Below are positions 1-7,886 of a DNA stretch of 34,955 nt, in pieces. Origin of the DNA: Candidatus Adlerbacteria bacterium (lineage in GTDB: Bacteria; Patescibacteriota; Minisyncoccia; Phycocordibacterales; SBAW01); the NCBI GenBank assembly GCA_903819895.1, contig CAIJFH010000024.1, forward strand, positions 1 through 34,955. Reading direction: 5' to 3'. A program made the position numbers and the translations under genes. The notes beneath the pieces are model-generated. The model worked only from the letters and a program-made list of their open reading frames with translations. It had not been told where the DNA came from and did not search any database. Within the stretch, counting starts at the first letter, position 1. The number at the start of each line of letters is the position of its first letter.

Positions 1-92
1 CCTTTCTCAACGACCGTCCGCGTGAGTGCTTGGGGTTTCAGTTCCCGTCGGTGTATTATTCGAGTGTCCAGAGTGTCCTACTTGAGGGGTAG
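1..92 (+). CDS. IS30-family transposase, C-terminal tail (partial)
   Basis: An open frame enters from the left edge (first complete codon at base 3) and stops with TAG at 90-92, giving 29 residues. It begins FLNDRPRECLGF, which matches the conserved end of IS30-family transposases (usually L-N-x-R-P-R-K-C-L-G/N followed by T-P-x-E-V-F). The normal T-P of that motif reads F-P here, and the tail runs on after it, so this copy may be diverged. It is too short to judge activity. Its presence at the window edge suggests that an insertion sequence lies to the left. Family assignment rests on this one motif. Confidence 0.7.
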   Translation, partial: FLNDRPRECLGFQFPSVYYSSVQSVLLEG

Positions 93-96
93 CGGG

Positions 97-114
97 AGGG
101 CCATGTGCGGCCCT
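97..114. repeat. short inverted repeat after the transposase
   Basis: AGGGCC (97-102) and GGCCCT (109-114) form a 6-bp perfect stem with a 6-nt loop, 4 nt after the transposase stop. There is no T-run. It could be part of an IS end or a weak terminator. The rest of 115-162 is AT-rich with no recognisable gene. Confidence 0.4.
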
Positions 115-162
115 ACATTTATACACTAATACATAAATAAGTCAATCTGCTTGTGTATTTAA

Positions 163-168
163 TATAAT
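163..168 (+). promoter_or_regulatory. -10 box for the small gene at 254
   Basis: A perfect TATAAT lies in an AT-rich stretch about 85 nt before the start codon. I see no convincing -35 at 17 nt. Transcription from about 175 would give a leader of about 79 nt, unlike the leaderless genes in the rest of the window. Confidence 0.55.
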
Positions 169-201
169 GTGTTACATTGTATGTGTGCGATTTTCCTGCA
201 C

Positions 202-225
202 TTTCCAGAGCATTCGCGCTGGAAA
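202..225 (+). promoter_or_regulatory. 5' leader hairpin upstream of the small gene
   Basis: TTTCCAGAGC (202-211) pairs with GCGCTGGAAA (216-225) around an ATTC loop, with one A-G mismatch. It lies just before the ribosome binding site (GAAAGGA at 238-244). Confidence 0.55.
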
Positions 226-253
226 TACTCCGTTCAAGAAAGGACTTCGTCAG

Positions 254-472
254 ATGGCTTGGGAACGTATCGGAACCGTGAGCAAGAATGGCTACACGAG
301 GGATGTGGCCTACGACCCGGCGAGCGGCAAGGTCGACCGTCAGTTCGGCACGTCGCGTGACATGTCGTCCAGTACGCCAACGTCCCGGGTCGTTCCGGGA
401 CGGGCGAGGTCCGCAGACGAAGCTCGTGGCATGGCGCAACGCGACCTAGACAGCACCTTCCGTAAGAAGTAA
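254..472 (+). CDS. small hypothetical protein (72 aa)
   Basis: I do not recognise this protein. The start at 254 (MAWERIG...) is chosen because GAAAGGA sits 9 nt upstream; the longer reading from 167 begins at the promoter and has no RBS. The product is basic and hydrophilic, with a central Ser/Thr-rich stretch (about residues 33-44), a Y-D-P-A-S-G-K motif near residue 20, and Arg/Asp-rich ends. There is no signal peptide or membrane segment. It is a self-contained unit: -10 box, hairpin leader, Shine-Dalgarno, ORF and a strong terminator. It lies between an IS remnant and an ATP-grasp gene, so it may be mobile or accessory DNA. Confidence 0.65.
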   Translation: MAWERIGTVSKNGYTRDVAYDPASGKVDRQFGTSRDMSSSTPTSRVVPGRARSADEARGMAQRDLDSTFRKK

Positions 473-497
473 TCGCGGGTCGAACATTCGACTAACT

Positions 498-540
498 TAG
501 GCAATTCAGTCTTCGGACCGAGTTGCCTATTCTTTTTTGT
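498..540 (+). terminator. rho-independent terminator with UUCG loop
   Basis: A 14-bp stem (498-511 with 516-529; one mismatch and one G-T pair) is closed by a TTCG tetraloop and followed by TTCTTTTTT. This is a textbook terminator ending the small gene's transcript. Confidence 0.9.
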
Positions 541-542
541 AG

Positions 543-548
543 TACACT
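543..548 (+). promoter_or_regulatory. -10 box for the ATP-grasp gene
   Basis: TACACT ends 11 nt before the ATG at 560, immediately after the terminator. The predicted leader is only a few nucleotides and there is no Shine-Dalgarno. Confidence 0.5.
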
Positions 549-559
549 TTGATTGTTAT

Positions 560-1558
560 ATGTCTTTAGAAAAGAAATCCATTGGAATTTACATGCCGCG
601 GTGGCTCGCGCGACTGGAGAAGTCTGACAAACTCTTTGCAGATGATCTATATGCGACAATTGCCGCAGGTGAGCATTTTTTGCCGCTTTGGATAGATGTG
701 CCGAAATTGCGGCTAACTTCAGAAGAAGATGCTCGAGCGTATGTTGCAAAACATAATCTCGCGGCAATTATTCAACATGACTCGCATCATTTCTCATCCA
801 AAAAGTCGTACGCAGCGAATGTTAGCTTGTTGCAAAAATATGTACCGTTTTTGAATAGTGTTGAGTCTCATTATATCGGTCATGATAAGCTACTCACGAA
901 ACAAGTGTTGCGTAAGGCAGGTATCTCGGTACTAGACGATGCCGTTGTAACAACGTTAGATGGTCTGCATCACTATATTGATACGGGCAGGTTCTATGTG
1001 ATTAAACCGCCAGATAAAGGTGCGGGTGCGGGTGTGAAGCTGGTTAGGAAAGAAGGTGGTCGGCTACTTTCCTGGCATAACGGGGCATGGAGCGAGATGT
1101 GGGCACGTGAAAAACTTGCCAGTGGCGGTAATAGAGATATTACTGTTAGACAGCGATGGTCACTTCCATTTCTGTCTGAAACCGCGTATACGTATAATCG
1201 CATCATGGTAGAGCCTTTTTTTAATGATGGAACGGAATCGTTTGCGAGCATTCGGTGTACGGTTATTGGCAAACAAGTTGTTGAATCGGTGCGGCGAGTT
1301 AATAAGAAAAATATTACTTCAAACGTTTCCAGTGGTGGCATCGCTGAAAGAATAGAGCTCACCTCCAATCAAACAGAGATGGCGATTGCTGCTGCGCAGG
1401 CAATTGGTGCTGATTATGCAGGTGTTGATTTGTTGGTCTGCGGTGGGGCGAGTGTTATTGGTGAGATTAATATAGGCCCTTTTACCCTTTTTACGGATTA
1501 TACCGGAGTGCGCGCTGGGAAACTGTTTGGTAACTACGTGGTGCAAAAACTTGGATAG
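560..1558 (+). CDS. ATP-grasp domain ligase (RimK/glutathione synthase-like)
   Basis: A 332-aa cytoplasmic protein. The C-terminal two thirds look like an ATP-grasp fold: V-I-K-P with Lys149, a Gly-rich loop G-A-G-A-G (154-158), M-V-E-P (216-219), and the metal/ATP-binding end A-G-V-D (Asp290) followed by G-E-I-N (Glu302, Asn304), then a T-G-V segment as in RimK-type enzymes. Such enzymes join a carboxylate to an amine or thiol using ATP; the substrate here is unknown. It stands alone, with no partner biosynthesis genes. Base composition is more AT-rich than secA next to it, which hints at a different history. The N-terminal ~100 residues are not recognisable. RimK, glutathione synthase and peptide-modifying ATP-grasp enzymes are all possible. 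Confidence 0.75.
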   Translation: MSLEKKSIGIYMPRWLARLEKSDKLFADDLYATIAAGEHFLPLWIDVPKLRLTSEEDARAYVAKHNLAAIIQHDSHHFSSKKSYAANVSLLQKYVPFLNSVESHYIGHDKLLTKQVLRKAGISVLDDAVVTTLDGLHHYIDTGRFYVIKPPDKGAGAGVKLVRKEGGRLLSWHNGAWSEMWAREKLASGGNRDITVRQRWSLPFLSETAYTYNRIMVEPFFNDGTESFASIRCTVIGKQVVESVRRVNKKNITSNVSSGGIAERIELTSNQTEMAIAAAQAIGADYAGVDLLVCGGASVIGEINIGPFTLFTDYTGVRAGKLFGNYVVQKLG

Positions 1559-1593
1559 GTGGCGGCGCCAACCAAGCAAAAACGTGCCATTTG

Positions 1594-1602
1594 TGGTAGT
1601 AT
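1594..1602 (+). promoter_or_regulatory. extended -10 of secA, leaderless
   Basis: TGG plus TAGTAT ends 6 nt before the secA ATG, which places the predicted +1 at or next to the A of the start codon. No -35 or Shine-Dalgarno is seen. Confidence 0.6.
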
Positions 1603-1608
1603 GCGGCC

Positions 1609-4116
1609 ATGTTTTCACTGACGAAATTGTTTGGCGACCCGGTCGCAGCTCTGGTCAAAAAGAGCGCACCCATGGTCGCAGCAATCAACGCGCTCGAGGG
1701 CGAGTACGAGGCGCTGTCCGACGAGACATTGCGCGGCAAGACGCACGAGTTTCGCAATCGACTCATGGCGGGCGAGGATCTCGACGCGCTTCTGCCCGAG
1801 GCGTTTGCTGCAGTGCGCGAGAGCGCCAAGCGCACACTCAAGTTGCGCCCCTTTGATGTGCAGCTCATCGGCGGCATGGTGCTCAACGGTCGAGGCATCG
1901 CCGAGATGAAAACCGGCGAGGGCAAGACCTTGGTCGCGACGCTGCCCGCATATTTGAATGCGCTCATGGCAAAAGGGGTGCATGTGGTGACTGTCAACGA
2001 CTACCTCGCGCGCCGCGACGCCGTGTGGATGGGGCAGGTGTATGCCGCACTGGGCATGTCGGTTGGTATCATCAATCACGACCAGTCGTATTTGTATGAC
2101 CAGACACACAACGAGAACGACGCGATCCGCGACGAGGAGGGGAGCTTCCGCGTCTTTCACGAATTTTTGCGACCGTGTACGCGTGCGCAGGCGTACGAGG
2201 CCGATGTCACCTACGGCACCAACAGCGAGTTTGGGTTTGATTATTTGCGCGACAATATTTCCTATCGCGCAAACGAGCTGCGTCAGCGCGGGCACTACTT
2301 TGCCATTGTCGACGAGATTGACTCCATTTTGATTGACGAGGCGCGTACGCCGCTCATCATCTCGGCGCCGGCCGCAGAGTCGGAGGACTTGTATCGCCAG
2401 TTTGCCGCGCTCGCGCGCGAGCTCAAGGTCGACGTCGACTATACCGTGGACGAAAAACAAAAAGCAATCCAACTCACCGACGCGGGCATCGAACATGCCG
2501 AAAAAATATTGGGCGTCGATAATATTTATACCGAAAAGGGGATTAAACAAGTGCATCACTTGGAGACGGCGGTGCGTGCGCAGGCGCTCTTTCATCGCGA
2601 CAAGGAGTATGTTGTCAACAATGGCGAGGTGATTATCGTCGATGAGTTTACCGGCCGCATGCAGCCCGGCCGCCGTTGGAGCGAGGGGCTCCACCAAGCG
2701 GTCGAGGCAAAGGAGGGTGTTGCCGTGCAAAAGGAGTCGCGCACCTACGCGTCGATTACCTATCAAAACTATTTCCGCCTCTACGACAAACTCGCGGGCA
2801 TGACCGGCACCGCCAAGACATCTGCCGAAGAGTTTTACAAAGTGTACGGGCTCGAGACAGTCGAGATCCCAACCAACCGCGCAGTGGTGCGCATCGACCG
2901 CGATGATTGGATCTTCCAGACCGAGCAAGGCAAGTTTGCCGCGCTCGCGCGCAAGGTCAAAGAGTTGCATGCCAAAGGGCAGCCGGTGTTGGTGGGCACC
3001 GTGTCGATCGAAAAGAACGAACTGCTCTCGGCGTATCTCAAACGCGAGGGTGTGCCGCACGAGATTTTGAACGCGAAGAATCACGAGCGCGAGGGCGAGA
3101 TTGTCGCCGACGCAGGCCGCCAGGGCAAGGTGACTGTTGCGACCAACATGGCCGGGCGCGGTGTCGACATCAAACTCGGTGGCGCGGGTGCTACGCCCGA
3201 GGAGTCGGACGCGGTCAAGCGAATCGGCGGGCTCTTTGTGTTGGGTACCGAGCGACACGAGGCGCGCCGTATCGACAATCAGCTGCGCGGGCGCTCGGGC
3301 CGCCAAGGCGACCCCGGTGAGACACAATTTTTTGTTTCGCTTGAGGACACGCTGATGCGCGTCTTTGCGCCCGACTCAATCCGCACCCTGATGGGCCGCT
3401 TTGGTATCCCCGAGGATGAGCCGATCCAAAATTCGCTCGTGACACGTGCGCTCGAGAGTGCGCAGACAAAAATCGAAGGGTTCAACTTTGATGCGCGCAA
3501 GCATGTGCTCGAGTTCGACAACATTCTCGACCGGCAACGCCGCGCCGTGTACGAACGTCGTCGCAAGGCGCTCGTTGGCTCGCTCGATGATGTTGCCGAC
3601 GTGCTCGCCGAGATGTCGACGCCAAGCGAGGATGCGAAGCAGGTGTTGCTCCAAAAAGAAACCGAGTTTGGCCGCGAGGAGTTTCTCTCCACTGCGCGCA
3701 CCATCATCCTGCAAGTGCTCGATATGCTTTGGGTCGAGCATCTCGAGTCGATGGAGTATCTGCGCGGCTCGGTCAACCTGCGCGCCTATGGCCAGCGCGA
3801 CCCGCTCACCGAGTATCGTCGCGAGGGGACGCTGCTCTATAAAGAGATGGAGCAGACGCTCGCCGAGCGCGTGTTCGAGTTGTTGGCTGGCCTGACCAAG
3901 CAAGTTGCCGACCAGACAATCGCAGACGAAGTTAAAGAGATGCCCGCCAACACTATCACCTTTGCAGCAACACCTGCAGCGGCTGCAATCGCTCCCATCG
4001 ACCTGTCGGTGATTGGTCGCAACGACCCGTGCCCCTGCAACTCGGGCAAAAAATGGAAGAACTGCGGCCTTGCCAACACAGCCGAGCATCAGCTGCTTAT
4101 GAGTGGTGGGAAATAG
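1609..4116 (+). CDS. secA: preprotein translocase ATPase SecA
   Basis: The motor of the Sec pathway; it pushes unfolded precursors through SecYEG at the cytoplasmic membrane. At 835 aa it is close to full length. Visible landmarks are G-E-G-K-T (103-107, Walker A), V-N-D-Y-L-A-R-R-D, the DEAD-type V-D-E-I-D, I-D-E-A-R-T-P-L, and the helicase end A-T-N-M-A-G-R-G with L-R-G-R-S-G-R-Q-G-D. An extra segment of about 30 residues follows N-H-D-Q. The C-terminus carries a SEC-C motif, C-P-C (808-810) and Cys819, but the residue after Cys819 is Gly where Cys or His is usual. The start is fixed by the -10 box 6 nt upstream. Confidence 0.98.
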   Translation: MFSLTKLFGDPVAALVKKSAPMVAAINALEGEYEALSDETLRGKTHEFRNRLMAGEDLDALLPEAFAAVRESAKRTLKLRPFDVQLIGGMVLNGRGIAEMKTGEGKTLVATLPAYLNALMAKGVHVVTVNDYLARRDAVWMGQVYAALGMSVGIINHDQSYLYDQTHNENDAIRDEEGSFRVFHEFLRPCTRAQAYEADVTYGTNSEFGFDYLRDNISYRANELRQRGHYFAIVDEIDSILIDEARTPLIISAPAAESEDLYRQFAALARELKVDVDYTVDEKQKAIQLTDAGIEHAEKILGVDNIYTEKGIKQVHHLETAVRAQALFHRDKEYVVNNGEVIIVDEFTGRMQPGRRWSEGLHQAVEAKEGVAVQKESRTYASITYQNYFRLYDKLAGMTGTAKTSAEEFYKVYGLETVEIPTNRAVVRIDRDDWIFQTEQGKFAALARKVKELHAKGQPVLVGTVSIEKNELLSAYLKREGVPHEILNAKNHEREGEIVADAGRQGKVTVATNMAGRGVDIKLGGAGATPEESDAVKRIGGLFVLGTERHEARRIDNQLRGRSGRQGDPGETQFFVSLEDTLMRVFAPDSIRTLMGRFGIPEDEPIQNSLVTRALESAQTKIEGFNFDARKHVLEFDNILDRQRRAVYERRRKALVGSLDDVADVLAEMSTPSEDAKQVLLQKETEFGREEFLSTARTIILQVLDMLWVEHLESMEYLRGSVNLRAYGQRDPLTEYRREGTLLYKEMEQTLAERVFELLAGLTKQVADQTIADEVKEMPANTITFAATPAAAAIAPIDLSVIGRNDPCPCNSGKKWKNCGLANTAEHQLLMSGGK

Positions 4117-4172
4117 CGCAGGCGGAGTGCTTGTCGGGCGCTGGGGATAATCTGTCGCGCGGCCACTCGCGA

Positions 4173-4181
4173 TGGTATACT
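4173..4181 (+). promoter_or_regulatory. extended -10 (TGG-TATACT), leaderless
   Basis: TATACT at 4176-4181 ends 8 nt before ATG 4190. The in-frame ATG at 4172 overlaps this box, so it is rejected as the start. Confidence 0.65.
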
Positions 4182-4189
4182 GGCTGTAT

Positions 4190-4525
4190 ATGAAAGTGTT
4201 ACAAGATGTGGTGTTTAAAAGTATGTTTGTGCTCGCGCTCCAAATTTACCTCTTGTGGTCAATCGACGTGGTCTTTCTCCCGCTGGTGACCACCACCGAT
4301 GCACTTGCTTTTTTTGTGACACCTCTAAACGTGGTGTATATACTGTTGCAGGTTATTGCGTTTATCTACGCGGGATCACTCTTCTTGCGTATGCTGTCGC
4401 GCAATGCAAAGAGTCGACTCGCCACCTCGCGCCGTATCTCCTACGCGCTGCTCTATCTCTACGTTCTTATTTCGCTCGCTACCTCCATCTACCTCACCCT
4501 CCAAACCCCCCAGTGGTGGTCGTAA
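4190..4525 (+). CDS. small membrane protein, 3 predicted TM segments
   Basis: 111 aa, very hydrophobic, with likely membrane helices at about residues 8-30, 42-66 and 84-107. A short basic loop (R-N-A-K-S-R ... S-R-R) lies between helices 2 and 3. No family is recognised and no catalytic motif is visible. The start is placed at 4190 because the upstream ATG lies inside the promoter. It is transcribed alone and faces the convergent KAS III-like gene. Confidence 0.75.
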   Translation: MKVLQDVVFKSMFVLALQIYLLWSIDVVFLPLVTTTDALAFFVTPLNVVYILLQVIAFIYAGSLFLRMLSRNAKSRLATSRRISYALLYLYVLISLATSIYLTLQTPQWWS

Positions 4526-4556
4526 GGTTTAGTTGTTTCAATTAAATTTACACATA

Positions 4557-4593
4557 TAAAAAGACGGTGGCCGCTCCCTTTTGGGGAGCGGCC
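4557..4593 (-). terminator. terminator of the KAS III-like gene
   Basis: GGCCGCTCCC (4569-4578) and GGGAGCGGCC (4584-4593) form a 10-bp stem. On the minus strand it is followed, after 6 nt, by a five-T run. It sits only 3 nt beyond the stop codon. Confidence 0.75.
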
Positions 4594-4596
4594 GAG

Positions 4597-5628
4597 TTAG
4601 TACTCGAACTCTACGATACAGAAGACCATTCCTGCAGAGGCAACCATAGCGAGCACTTTGTTGCCGCGAACGAGTTTCCGGCTTCCCGGAGTTTCTCCTT
4701 GTAGACCGCAATCTATGGCTACAGGAATGCAAGCCGAGACCTGGTTGCCATACTTCGGATAGACGGAGACATACTGGTTACCAAGGTCGACTTCGACTGT
4801 AAAGTTGCGCCAATCTCGGTCACTTGACCCATGAGTGAACACGAAGTCAACGCCATCAGTGTTGACGTCGGGCATCAACGCGAGCATGTTTGCGTGCGCA
4901 TGATCATACAACCGGCTGGCGTATGACGTGAACGTCCCGGGCGCATCGTGCCCGATGGTCTCGATTGGTATGTCCAACAGTCCGTGCCAGGGTGCCGGGA
5001 TTGTGCACGCATCGCACTGGCTGTTGTCTGTTCGCCAGTGGAATTTCCAAGGTGGGCCAGCTGATTCCAGGATGGTTGCGGCAGCACATTCTCCGAGAGT
5101 GAATCCTGGCAGTCGGTGTTCGAGGTGTCGTACCTCGAGGCCAGTGAACACGTTCGGAAAGACACCGAATCCGGGAGTCATCGGGAACTCCGGATTTACT
5201 ATCATAATCCGACCGCAGTACCCTGTAGCGAAGTATTGCTGTGCAATTTCTACGGCTCTCATCCATCCGGCACAGGCGATTTTGATATCGAAAGTGTCCG
5301 CGTGCAGCAGTCCCAAGAGTTGTGCAAGCAAGCTCGCTGAGGATGGTTCCCGCACCAACTCAAAGACACTTGCGCAAATCAGCATGGTTGGACGGTCTCC
5401 TCCAAGCGTGTCCAACGCTTGTCGGCACGCGCGGAGCGTCAAGTCGAGCGGTGTCTCATCCGGTTTGCGCCAACGTCGGGTCTCCGCGCCAGTACGTTGT
5501 AATAATCTCCCAATCACTTCATGCAATCTTGGTTCGATGAGAGGGGAGTGAATTCCAAGCAAATCCAATACGCCTTGGTTGGGAACGCTGTTGCTGCCGT
5601 GTACAACGGCGAGAGCCGCAATTTGCAT
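4597..5628 (-). CDS. 3-oxoacyl-ACP synthase III (FabH/KAS III)-like protein
   Basis: A 343-aa thiolase-fold enzyme. The family condenses an acyl-CoA with malonyl-ACP, or performs related Claisen or acyl-transfer chemistry, in the cytoplasm. All three family catalytic residues can be placed: Cys119 in I-A-C-A-G-W, His266 in F-T-H-G-S-S, and Asn295 in K-Y-G-N-Q-V-S-A. F-T-L-G-E-C-A-A-A matches the usual F-G-D-G-A-A-A loop. No acyl carrier protein, malonyl transferase or other fatty-acid gene is nearby. The gene has its own promoter, leader hairpin, strong Shine-Dalgarno (GAGGAGA, 5 nt before ATG) and terminator. Codon use is more even than its neighbours. Horizontal acquisition is likely; the substrate is unknown. 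Confidence 0.85.
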   Translation of the reverse strand: MQIAALAVVHGSNSVPNQGVLDLLGIHSPLIEPRLHEVIGRLLQRTGAETRRWRKPDETPLDLTLRACRQALDTLGGDRPTMLICASVFELVREPSSASLLAQLLGLLHADTFDIKIACAGWMRAVEIAQQYFATGYCGRIMIVNPEFPMTPGFGVFPNVFTGLEVRHLEHRLPGFTLGECAAATILESAGPPWKFHWRTDNSQCDACTIPAPWHGLLDIPIETIGHDAPGTFTSYASRLYDHAHANMLALMPDVNTDGVDFVFTHGSSDRDWRNFTVEVDLGNQYVSVYPKYGNQVSACIPVAIDCGLQGETPGSRKLVRGNKVLAMVASAGMVFCIVEFEY

Positions 5629-5643
5629 CGGTATCTCCTCTTT

Positions 5644-5656
5644 GCGGCCTTGCCGC
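5644..5656 (-). promoter_or_regulatory. 5' leader hairpin of the KAS III-like gene
   Basis: GCGGC (5644-5648) and GCCGC (5652-5656) form a compact stem just upstream of the Shine-Dalgarno on the minus strand. A second small stem, CTTCC/GGAAG, lies near the predicted 5' end (about 5689-5702). Confidence 0.45.
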
Positions 5657-5701
5657 GTTCGGTTGCTGACATGAAAGGATGTGCGTGACCTTCCGTCAGG
5701 A

Positions 5702-5730
5702 AGTGTAACAACTTATAAGACATTTGTCGC
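5702..5730 (-). promoter_or_regulatory. promoter of the KAS III-like gene
   Basis: On the minus strand, GCGACA (5725-5730) and TACACT (5702-5707) are separated by 17 nt. The predicted leader is about 65-70 nt. Confidence 0.45.
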
Positions 5731-5752
5731 TACGTATCACGAGTTCATGCTA

Positions 5753-5758
5753 TATACT
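5753..5758 (+). promoter_or_regulatory. -10 box of the histidine kinase gene
   Basis: TATACT lies 19 nt before the ATG at 5778, so a short leader of about 12 nt is predicted. No Shine-Dalgarno is seen. Confidence 0.45.
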
Positions 5759-5777
5759 GTAACTATCTCATACGGAT

Positions 5778-7430
5778 ATGCTCAGCATTCCAAATAGTTT
5801 ACTTACCATGACCGCCCTATTTAATGCGGGTGTTATGTTGTTTTTAGTACGCGAAGAACGCTGGAAGAAACCAGTGAATCTCTTTTTTGGTATTTTTTTG
5901 TTTGCGCTTGCGATTTGGGCTCTTGTATTGATTGGTTTTCAGTCGGCAACATCTCCACTTGTTGCTATCTATTTTGGCAAGGCCGCGTACGCATCTGCGT
6001 TACTTATCGGAATGAGCTTCTATTTATTTTCCACAGTGTTCCCAGAAGGAGCGCGGCCAAGCATACGAACACTGCTCATAATTTGTACTTTGACGACGCT
6101 CTACATGCTAGCACTACTAGAACCATCTTTTTTAATTCGAGATATTACGTTTACAGATTCAGGAGATGTTGTCTCGTTGGGAGTGTTTGACTACGGTATT
6201 TTTGTCGCACTCTTTTGCTGTTTTTTTGTAGGAGGGCTGGTTCGTATTTGGTGGAAGTATGTGCGCTCAAAGGGGCTCTCTAGAACGCAACTTTTTGTGA
6301 TTGGTAGTAGTTTATCAATCGCAGGTGGTGGTGGTATGTACTACAATCTTATTTTGGCATCACCGTTTTCGCACGATTTTAACTATCTTTGGTCAGGCCC
6401 TCTGTTTACAACAGTGATTGCGATCATGGTGATGTATGCCGTATTTCGGCTGCATCTTTTTAATGCTCGAGTGGTAGCTACAGAGTTCCTTATTGCATTG
6501 ATGTCTATATTTACATTCCTTCGTACACTTCTGGCAGTCGAGCCGAGAGATCAGTTTTTTAATGCGATACTATTTGTGCTTACGGTTGTGCTTGGTACGT
6601 TGCTCATCCGAAGTGTGAATAAAGAAATCCGTTCACGCGAGCTCATTCAAAGCCAAGAGAAAGAGCTCGAAAAGATAAATAAGAATCTGGAGTTGGCGAA
6701 TCGCAATCAGGAGAATTTGATTCACTTTATCACCCACGAAGTGAAAGGATATTTCACCAAAAGCCAAATGGGGTTTGCTGCAGTTGCTAACGGCGACTAC
6801 GGCCACGTACCTGACGCGCTCAAGGAGATGGCCGCGCAGGAGCGCGATGATATCCACCAAGGGGTCGAGATGGTGAGCGACATTTTGGGTGCGGCAAACT
6901 TTAAAAAAGGTGTGGTCAACTATGTGATGGTGCCGTTTGATGTAGTCGAGGCGGCGCGCGCGGTGTTTAATGAGTTTGTTGATGATGCAAAAGAGCGCGG
7001 GTTGGTATACACGTTTATCCCGCCCAAAGAGGGGGTGTGTAAGGTGCAGGGCGACAAGACACAGCTGACCAAGCACGTGTTCCACAACCTTATCGACAAC
7101 GCAATCAAATATACGCACGAGGGGAGTGTCGAGGTGTCGGTGTTGGCGCAGGGCGACCGTGTACGGTTTATGGTGGTCGACACCGGGGTTGGCGTGACGC
7201 CCGAGGATCGCGCGCTGCTGTTTACCGAGGGTGGCCGCGGCAAGGACTCGCTCAAGGTTAATGTGCATTCCACGGGCTATGGGTTGTTTATCGCCAAGTC
7301 GATTGTGGTCGCGCATCATGGCTGTATCCGTGTCGACTCGGCTGGTGCGGGCCGGGGTGCGACATTTTCGGTCGAGTTGCCGCGCGTATCGGATGGTGTG
7401 GCCATTGCTGGTGTGGAGACGGGGAGCTAG
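5778..7430 (+). CDS. membrane sensor histidine kinase
   Basis: A 550-aa two-component sensor. About residues 5-280 form seven to nine membrane helices, like the multi-TM N-terminal sensor regions of many bacterial kinases. A short coiled coil (about 284-312) leads to the H-box I-T-H-E-V-K with His320. The HATPase domain follows: N-box H-N-L-I-D-N-A-I-K-Y-T (436-446), G1 D-T-G-V-G (468-472) and G2 G-Y-G-L (500-503). It should autophosphorylate His320 and pass phosphate to the response regulator encoded just downstream. The signal is unknown. Codon and base composition change near 6780: the sensor half is AT-rich and the kinase half is GC-rich like its neighbours. Confidence 0.93.
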   Translation: MLSIPNSLLTMTALFNAGVMLFLVREERWKKPVNLFFGIFLFALAIWALVLIGFQSATSPLVAIYFGKAAYASALLIGMSFYLFSTVFPEGARPSIRTLLIICTLTTLYMLALLEPSFLIRDITFTDSGDVVSLGVFDYGIFVALFCCFFVGGLVRIWWKYVRSKGLSRTQLFVIGSSLSIAGGGGMYYNLILASPFSHDFNYLWSGPLFTTVIAIMVMYAVFRLHLFNARVVATEFLIALMSIFTFLRTLLAVEPRDQFFNAILFVLTVVLGTLLIRSVNKEIRSRELIQSQEKELEKINKNLELANRNQENLIHFITHEVKGYFTKSQMGFAAVANGDYGHVPDALKEMAAQERDDIHQGVEMVSDILGAANFKKGVVNYVMVPFDVVEAARAVFNEFVDDAKERGLVYTFIPPKEGVCKVQGDKTQLTKHVFHNLIDNAIKYTHEGSVEVSVLAQGDRVRFMVVDTGVGVTPEDRALLFTEGGRGKDSLKVNVHSTGYGLFIAKSIVVAHHGCIRVDSAGAGRGATFSVELPRVSDGVAIAGVETGS

Positions 7431-7502
7431 ACAAGGGTGTCGCCGCATGCGATGCTGAGTACGCACTTTATTTATATTTACAGACATGGCACGCTACACA
7501 CT

Positions 7503-7886
7503 ATGACCGACAAACACGTAACGGTATTGATGATTGACGACGACAGTGTGTTTACCGATATTGTGGGGCATCGATTGCAGCAAGAGCACATCGAGTGTGT
7601 CTATGCGCCCAGTGGCGCGATTGCGCTCGACCTTTTGTCGCATCACCGCTCGATTGATTTAATTCTTCTCGACATCCGTATGCCCGACATGGATGGGTTT
7701 GCCGTGCTCCGCCAACTCAAAAAAGATGCGCATACGGCGGCGATTCCCGTCCTCCTTTTTTCCAACGATATGTCTGATGAAAATCTTGCCAAGGGCAAAG
7801 AGCTCGGTGCGGTGCAGCTGCTCGAGAAAGTTCGTGTGACTCCGGGTGAGGTTGCCGACGCGGTGCGTGCTATTGTTGGTCTATGA
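7503..7886 (+). CDS. CheY-like single-domain response regulator
   Basis: 127 aa, a receiver domain only. The acidic pocket I-D-D-D (11-14), phospho-acceptor Asp57 in L-L-D-I-R-M-P-D, the Ser/Thr position in F-S-N-D (Ser88) and Lys109 are all present. It has no output domain, so it must act through protein-protein contact or as a phosphorelay step. It follows the kinase by 72 nt and overlaps ccdA by 4 nt (ATGA). The start is taken at 7503 because the longer reading from 7437 adds residues that do not fit the fold. Confidence 0.92.
   Translation: MTDKHVTVLMIDDDSVFTDIVGHRLQQEHIECVYAPSGAIALDLLSHHRSIDLILLDIRMPDMDGFAVLRQLKKDAHTAAIPVLLFSNDMSDENLAKGKELGAVQLLEKVRVTPGEVADAVRAIVGL

Noticed and set aside
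1615-3327. 570-aa open frame on the minus strand under secA
   Set aside because: It is the antisense shadow of GC-biased secA codons, has no recognisable motif and no start signal.
4928-5551. 207-aa plus-strand frame opposite the KAS III-like gene
   Set aside because: The minus-strand frame holds the full catalytic triad, RBS and terminator; this frame has no family features.
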